From assembly GCF_963678225.1 (NCBI RefSeq), contig NZ_OY782764.1, positions 3,167,001 through 3,231,000 on the forward strand: a stretch of 64,000 bases of DNA, written 5' to 3'. Positions 59,828 to 64,000 of the stretch are shown piece after piece. The position numbers and the translations under genes are program-made. Each line of letters opens with the position of its first letter. Positions within the stretch are counted from its first letter, which is position 1. The DNA comes from an uncultured Cohaesibacter sp. Lineage in GTDB: Bacteria; Pseudomonadota; Alphaproteobacteria; Rhizobiales; Cohaesibacteraceae. The notes under the pieces are model-generated. The model searched no databases and was not told where the DNA came from. It saw only the letters and a list, made by a program, of their open reading frames with translations.

Positions 59828-60814
59828 ATGGAGCAGACAACAAACCTAGCCTTGCCCTATATCGTGGGCAATCAGAACCAGAAACACATCACCCACAACG
59901 AAGCTTTGCGGATGCTGGATGCGCTCGTGCAGCTCTCTGTCGCTGATCGGGATCTCTCTGCACCGCCAGATGAGCCTAGCGATGGTGTGCGCTATATCGT
60001 AGCCGATGGTGCCAGCGATGCATGGATCGGATGGGAGGGCAGCATTGCAGCCTATCTGGATGGGGCTTGGACTGAACTGCAACCGCTGGTCGGCTGGCTC
60101 GCCTGGCTTGAAGATGAGAGCAAGCTGCTCTGTTTTGACGGAGCGTCATGGTCTGATTTCATTTCTGCAGGGTTCAGCAGCGCCTTGGCGAACGGATCAT
60201 TCGACAAGCTTGGTATCAATGCCACTGCTGATGCAACAAACAGGCTTGCACTTTCAGCAGGCGCCAGCCTGTTTAGCCATGCCGGGAGTGGCCATCAGAT
60301 CAAGGTCAACAAGGCGGCTGCCAGCGATACGAACAGTTTGCTGTTCCAGACCAATTGGTCCGGACGCGCAGAAATGGGCTGTGCAGGCAACGATGACTGG
60401 TCCATCAAGGTTAGTGCCGATGGCAGCAACTGGACAACCGCATTGCAAGTCGAGGCAAGCAACGGATTGCTGTCCGCCACCAATTGGGTTGGTAGCGTAT
60501 CGAACGCAGGGCTGGGGGCGGTCCTTGAAAGTGGCAGCAATGCCAACGGAACCTATGTCCGCTTTGCTGATGGCTTGCAGATTTGCACGTCGCTGGTCAC
60601 GTCAAGCGACAGCACCTTCATCATCTGGACCTATCCGGCGGAATTTTCAGGCGCTGCGGAGAATGTGATGATGACGGCGCGGGGCCTCACGCCATATCAT
60701 GCCCAGCCTAACGGATCAGGGTCTGCCTCAACCATCGCCGTGAATTGTTGGGACCTCAATGGCAATCGCGCAGAAACCGACATCACTGTTTTTGCAATCG
60801 GACGCTGGAGGTAA
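59828..60814 (+). CDS. DUF2793 phage-tail-related protein
   Basis: 328 residues. The N-terminal DUF2793 domain (about 1-105) is clear: LALPYIVGNQNQKHITHNEA, LRMLDALVQLSVADRDLSAP and WLAWLEDESKLLCFDGASW. This domain occurs in alphaproteobacterial prophage and gene-transfer-agent tail-fibre proteins. The remaining part is Ser/Gly/Asn/Ala-rich, low in charge and fibre-like. GGTGGAG precedes the ATG. It lies with one small partner between housekeeping genes, with no other phage genes. Confidence 0.85.
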   Translation: MEQTTNLALPYIVGNQNQKHITHNEALRMLDALVQLSVADRDLSAPPDEPSDGVRYIVADGASDAWIGWEGSIAAYLDGAWTELQPLVGWLAWLEDESKLLCFDGASWSDFISAGFSSALANGSFDKLGINATADATNRLALSAGASLFSHAGSGHQIKVNKAAASDTNSLLFQTNWSGRAEMGCAGNDDWSIKVSADGSNWTTALQVEASNGLLSATNWVGSVSNAGLGAVLESGSNANGTYVRFADGLQICTSLVTSSDSTFIIWTYPAEFSGAAENVMMTARGLTPYHAQPNGSGSASTIAVNCWDLNGNRAETDITVFAIGRWR

Positions 60815-60823
60815 GAAGCCATC

Positions 60824-61162
60824 ATGAAAATCAATCTTGTACCACAAAGACGTGATGATGCGCTGGTTTTGTTTTGCAACGCAGACGTGCTGACCATCAA
60901 CGGACAGGCTCTGGATCTGTCAGGCATTCCGGCGGGTGGAAATATGCCTCTTGATGCGGTGAGCTGCGGATGGCTTGCTTCTGATATCACACGGAGTGCG
61001 AACGGCGATCTAACGCTCTCAATCATTCTGCCCCATGGCTTTATTGCCGATCCAACCACGCAAGCGGCAAAAGCGGTGCTCTATCCTGTTGCGATTGATG
61101 TGACAGAAGAGGGGCAGATCTCACTGCCAACTTATGAGACGACCACGAGCGAGTTTTCCTAG
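60824..61162 (+). CDS. Small protein partner of the DUF2793 protein, unknown function
   Basis: 112 residues, beginning 9 bp after the DUF2793 gene. No signal peptide or membrane helix; mostly beta-type pattern (ALVLFCNADVLTINGQALDL, LTLSIILPHGFIAD). Small genes in this place after phage tail-fibre genes often encode fibre assembly or attachment proteins, which is the best guess. A strong terminator follows. Confidence 0.7.
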   Translation: MKINLVPQRRDDALVLFCNADVLTINGQALDLSGIPAGGNMPLDAVSCGWLASDITRSANGDLTLSIILPHGFIADPTTQAAKAVLYPVAIDVTEEGQISLPTYETTTSEFS

Positions 61163-61184
61163 CGCTCCCAGAACACGACAAAAG

Positions 61185-61225
61185 AAAAGGCCATCCCGGA
61201 CGGAACAATCCGGGGTGGCCTTTTT
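61185..61225. terminator. Bidirectional terminator
   Basis: 16-bp stem with one G-T wobble: AAAAGGCCATCCCGGA (61185-61200) / TCCGGGGTGGCCTTTT (61209-61224), loop CGGAACAA. T run on the plus side; on the minus side TTTTCTTTTG. It serves both the phage-like gene pair and the convergent LOG gene. Confidence 0.92.
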
Positions 61226-61248
61226 ATTCTTGCAGCTGAGAGCTGGTG

Positions 61249-62004
61249 TCAAACGGCTTTGGTAGGCAAAGAGGTTTGAAGCCCGTGATCCACCATCACC
61301 TGCCATGCCTCTTCCGGGGTGTCGACGATGATGAAATGCTCAACATCCTTGGGCGAGATCGTGCCATGCTCAATCAGGACGTCGAAATTGATGAGATTCT
61401 CCCAAAATGCCTTGCCCAGCAGAATGATGGGCATGCCAGAGGCCTTGCCGGTTTGCTTGAGAGTCAGGATGTCAAACAGCTCATCGAGCGTGCCAAAGCC
61501 GCCGGGGAAGGCCACCAGCGCATTGGCCCGCATGGCAAAATGCATCTTGCGTAGGGCGAAATACTGGAATTGGAAGCTGAGACCCGGAGTGACATAGGGA
61601 TTAATATGCTGCTCATGAGGCAACACGATATTGAGGCCGATATTCTTGGCGCCAGCATCATGAGCGCCGCGGTTGGCTGCCTCCATGATACCGGGGCCGC
61701 CGCCGGTGCAGATCACGTTATGATGGGTGCCATTGGTCGGATTGAGCGCACCACCGCGCTCGGAAACAATTCGGCCTAGTTCCTGCGCCTGCTGATAGTA
61801 GGGATGATCTTCTTTCAGTCGGGCGCTGCCAAACACCACGACAGTTGACAAAATGCCGTGATCCCGCATGCCAAGGTCAGCCTTGGTGAATTCGAGTTCG
61901 AGGCGCGCCCCGCGCAACTCTTCGCGACGAAGGAAGTTGACGTCTTCATAGGCGAGCAGGTCATTGGTATTGGTTTGGTCATGTTGAGGTGAATTTGATT
62001 GCAT
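61249..62004 (-). CDS. LOG family protein (TIGR00730-type)
   Basis: 251 residues. Rossmann-type nucleotide fold with the LOG motifs CTGGGPGIMEAANRGAHDAG (99-118), FALRKMHF (Arg152, Lys153) and PGGFGTLDELF (167-177, Glu175). Members release adenine from AMP or cytokinin ribotides (phosphoribohydrolase activity). It has an N-terminal extension of about 50 residues over the plant LOG core, as in the long bacterial form. The promoter region is shared with the MBL gene. Confidence 0.9.
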   Translation of the reverse strand: MQSNSPQHDQTNTNDLLAYEDVNFLRREELRGARLELEFTKADLGMRDHGILSTVVVFGSARLKEDHPYYQQAQELGRIVSERGGALNPTNGTHHNVICTGGGPGIMEAANRGAHDAGAKNIGLNIVLPHEQHINPYVTPGLSFQFQYFALRKMHFAMRANALVAFPGGFGTLDELFDILTLKQTGKASGMPIILLGKAFWENLINFDVLIEHGTISPKDVEHFIIVDTPEEAWQVMVDHGLQTSLPTKAV

Positions 62005-62080
62005 AAGTAACAGTCACTTCTCTGGTCGTTGCCAAATGGATGAAAACGGGCGGCATCTTCTACTTTATAAATAGAACAAG

Positions 62081-62111
62081 TTGACGCGTTTTTAAGGGAA
62101 TATGATATAAT
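62081..62111 (+). promoter_or_regulatory. Probable promoter of the MBL-fold gene
   Basis: TTGACG (62081-62086) and TATAAT (62106-62111), a perfect -10, are separated by 19 bp, slightly long. The leader to ATG 62248 is about 130 nt and the ribosome site is GGGAGGAAG. Confidence 0.5.
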
Positions 62112-62247
62112 TATTTCAAGGAGATGTTGCATTCCGTCACCAGCGTGAAAGGATAACAGGCGAGGGGAAAGAACACACAACAAAGCAAACCTTTATAAGT
62201 CCAAGATCAATAGGTCGCTTATCAAACGACCGGGAGGAAGTGCGAAA

Positions 62248-63843
62248 ATGGATGTAAGGCTCAAATTCTGTGGTGCTGCGGGCATTGTCACCGGCTCATG
62301 CTATCTTGTGCAGACGGCGGGACACAAGTTTCTGGTCGATTGCGGCATGTTTCAGGGCACAAAAACCGTCCGGTCTCTCAATTATGACGGCTTCCCCTTC
62401 GATCCGGCAGAAATCGATTTTGTTTTGCTAACCCACGCCCATATCGATCATTCCGGCTTGCTGCCCAAGCTCTATAAGCAAGGGTTCAATGGCCCCACCT
62501 ACATGACCGAGCCGACCAAGGATCTGTTGGCCGCCATGCTGCCTGACAGTGGCCATATCCAGGAAATGGATGTGATGAACCTTAATCGGCGCAATGCGCG
62601 GCGTGGCAAGCCGCAGATCGAGCCCATCTATACGCAGGAGGACGCGCAGGCTTGTCAGGACTATTTCGAACCGGTCCCCTTTGAGGAATGGATGACGATC
62701 GAAGGCATCCGGGCCAAATTCTGGAATGCTGGCCATATTCTGGGATCTTCATCCATCGCATTGGAAATTCCGTCCGACGATCCTGATGAGAAAAGCCTGC
62801 GTTTGCTCTTCTCTGGCGATCTGGGGCCAGATCACAAGCTGTTCTATCCCGATCCGGCCGCGTCGAGCGACTATGACTATGTGATTTCAGAGAGCACCTA
62901 TGGCGGGCGCAATCGCCCGGAGGTCACGCCGGACGAAAAGCGCCAGATCCTGCTGGAAGAGATTCAGCTCGGCCTCAAGGATAACGGGCTGTTGCTGATC
63001 CCGTCCTTCGCCGTTGAGCGCACGCAAGAGCTGCTCGCTGATATTCTCATTCTGCAGCATACCGGGCAATTGCATGATGTGCCGGTGTTCCTCGATAGCC
63101 CGCTGGCGATCAAGGCAACGGAAGTGTTCGTCAAGCACGCCGGGGATCTGGAAGATATCGAGAATTTCGTCGACAAGCTCGACACATCGCGTATTCACTT
63201 CACCCAGAGCGTGGAAGAGAGTAAGGGGCTGAACCGCATCAAGTCCGGCGCGATCATCATGGCCGGTAGCGGCATGTGTGATGCCGGGCGCATCCGCCAC
63301 CATATCAAGAACCATATGTGGCGAACCAACACCACGCTGTTGCTGGTTGGCTTTCAGGCCGAAGGTTCCCTTGGACGCTTGCTGAGCAACGGGGCCAAAA
63401 AGGTCCGCATTCAGGGCGAGGAAATCCGCATCCGTGGCAAGGTCCGTCAGCTGGAAACCTATTCCGGCCACGCTGATGGCGATGAACTGATCGAGTGGAT
63501 TTTGGAGCGCCAACCTATCCGCCACGGTTTGTTCCTGTGTCATGGCGAACAACAGGCATCAGAGGCTCTTAAAGCCGATCTGATCGCCAAGGGGCTGCCG
63601 GAGAAGATGATCACCGTGCCTGCCATTGATGACGAAGTGAGCTTGAAGGTCGAAGGTGTGGCAGAATATGCGCCGAATATCAAGCATCGTGTCCAACAGT
63701 GTGACGTCTGTGGTTGGGACGCTCATAACGAGTTTGCCGAGCTTCAGATTGATCTTAAGGAAGCCTTCGACAAGCTCGCCGATGAAAAAGCGCGCAGGGC
63801 CTTGGCGCGCCGCATCAAGCGGGCATTGGAAGCGGCTGAATAG
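62248..63843 (+). CDS. MBL-fold metallo-hydrolase with beta-CASP and RMMBL domains (RNA-processing type)
   Basis: 531 residues. Metal motif LTHAHIDHSG (His63, His65, Asp67, His68), His163 in WNAGHILGSS, Asp191 in FSGDLGPDH. The beta-CASP region (about 240-390) has LLIPSFAVERTQELL and GSGMCDAGRIRHH, and the RMMBL end has YSGHADGDEL and LCHGEQQASEAL. These mark the CPSF73/YsrH group of nucleases or RNA hydrolases. A C-terminal extension of some 60 residues contains a CxxC pair (QQCDVCGWD) and a basic helix, not part of the core family. Confidence 0.9.
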   Translation: MDVRLKFCGAAGIVTGSCYLVQTAGHKFLVDCGMFQGTKTVRSLNYDGFPFDPAEIDFVLLTHAHIDHSGLLPKLYKQGFNGPTYMTEPTKDLLAAMLPDSGHIQEMDVMNLNRRNARRGKPQIEPIYTQEDAQACQDYFEPVPFEEWMTIEGIRAKFWNAGHILGSSSIALEIPSDDPDEKSLRLLFSGDLGPDHKLFYPDPAASSDYDYVISESTYGGRNRPEVTPDEKRQILLEEIQLGLKDNGLLLIPSFAVERTQELLADILILQHTGQLHDVPVFLDSPLAIKATEVFVKHAGDLEDIENFVDKLDTSRIHFTQSVEESKGLNRIKSGAIIMAGSGMCDAGRIRHHIKNHMWRTNTTLLLVGFQAEGSLGRLLSNGAKKVRIQGEEIRIRGKVRQLETYSGHADGDELIEWILERQPIRHGLFLCHGEQQASEALKADLIAKGLPEKMITVPAIDDEVSLKVEGVAEYAPNIKHRVQQCDVCGWDAHNEFAELQIDLKEAFDKLADEKARRALARRIKRALEAAE

Positions 63844-63859
63844 GGTGGCTTGATAATGG

Positions 63860-63888
63860 ATCCGGCTTTCAACACTCGAAAGCCGGAT
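63860..63888. terminator. Bidirectional terminator between convergent genes
   Basis: Perfect 11-bp stem ATCCGGCTTTC (63860-63870) / GAAAGCCGGAT (63878-63888), loop AACACTC, with TATTCTATT after it on the plus strand and CATTATC on the minus strand. It separates the MBL gene from the partial minus-strand gene. Confidence 0.7.
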
Positions 63889-63907
63889 TATTCTATTGAT
63901 GGCCTGC

Positions 63908-64000
63908 TTAGAGCTTGCTTTCGACATAAGCCAGAAGCTGGGAAAAGTCTGTAAAGCTAAAGGCATGGGGGAGCTCGTCCAGAGGTGTCTGGCGATAGCC
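63908..64000 (-). CDS. C-terminal end of an unidentified minus-strand gene (cut by window edge)
   Basis: On the minus strand the frame is open from the window edge to a TAA at 63910-63908, giving 30 residues: GYRQTPLDELPHAF then SFTDFSQLLAYVESKL. The amphipathic ending resembles the C-terminus of HAD-type hydrolases, but that is not enough to name it. Placement beyond a bidirectional terminator supports a real convergent gene. Confidence 0.6.
   Translation of the reverse strand, partial: GYRQTPLDELPHAFSFTDFSQLLAYVESKL

Noticed and set aside
59828-61162. Intact prophage
   Set aside because: Only two tail-like genes; no integrase, terminase, capsid or lysis genes, and both neighbours are housekeeping genes.
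1-64000. CRISPR arrays, insertion sequences and rRNA
   Set aside because: No regularly spaced repeats, transposase-like frames with terminal inverted repeats, or rRNA-like sequence were seen on reading both strands.

Overview
The window looks like chromosome from an alphaproteobacterium of the order Hyphomicrobiales (Rhizobiales). The evidence is a fused TrpE-TrpG anthranilate synthase end, an aglR-aglEFGAK alpha-glucoside operon laid out as in Sinorhizobium, a rhizobial-type C-P lyase operon with DUF1045 and two PhnE genes, a tRNA-Gln(CUG) with encoded CCA, and moderate GC coding DNA separated by AT-rich spacers. A Stappiaceae or Cohaesibacter-like host would fit, but that is a guess. No rRNA, CRISPR array, insertion sequence or intact prophage is visible.

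Layout. 1-3.6 kb: end of trpEG, an amidase, an Lrp/AsnC regulator and a candidate C-rich-loop small RNA ending in a strong terminator. 3.6-13.3 kb: sugar region, with a GH1 beta-glucosidase and LacI-type aglR on the minus strand diverging from aglE-aglF-aglG-aglA-aglK (binding protein, two permeases, GH13 alpha-glucosidase, ATPase). 13.4-23 kb: single genes, namely an omega-amino acid:pyruvate transaminase divergent from a cupin XRE regulator, a BASS transporter, a periplasmic copper chaperone, a MenA-like prenyltransferase, a DUF4202 protein, a hybrid histidine kinase next to a NarL-type regulator, a small His-rich protein and a PEBP-family protein.

23.2-37.5 kb: a complete phosphonate operon. 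PhnF diverges from phnGHIJKL, a hexapeptide acyltransferase, phnCDE1E2, a DUF1045 protein, phnM and phnN. A three-repeat Pho box and a GntR-type palindrome precede phnG; a second, weaker Pho box precedes phnC. Import (PhnCDE), triphosphate formation and C-P cleavage (PhnGHIJKLM) and PRPP synthesis (PhnN) are all present. PhnP is absent, and the DUF1045 protein, with two HxT motifs, may replace it.

38.4-54.3 kb: the least familiar region. A long minus-strand operon encodes a dipeptide-type ABC importer, three creatinase-like M24 proteins, an M20 peptidase, a class I glutamine amidotransferase, a DapA-like protein and an SDR. It diverges from a GntR(FCD) regulator, an M20 amidase of the carbamoylase/allantoate hydrolase type, and a LamB/YcsF (PxpA) protein. 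The palindrome GGTATACC sits inside the 17-bp spacer of two predicted promoters on either side, and an imperfect copy follows the regulator's own promoter, so this is probably one regulon for uptake and hydrolysis of an amide- or imide-linked amino-acid derivative. Several enzymes lack standard catalytic residues. A short minus-strand RNA with its own terminator is predicted between the amidase and pxpA.

54.4-64 kb: tRNA-Gln, a Ppx/GppA phosphatase with long basic disordered ends, rlmE, a GNAT acetyltransferase, hemH, a two-gene phage-tail-derived insert (DUF2793), a LOG-family protein, an RNA-metabolising beta-CASP MBL protein and the 3' end of a further minus-strand gene.
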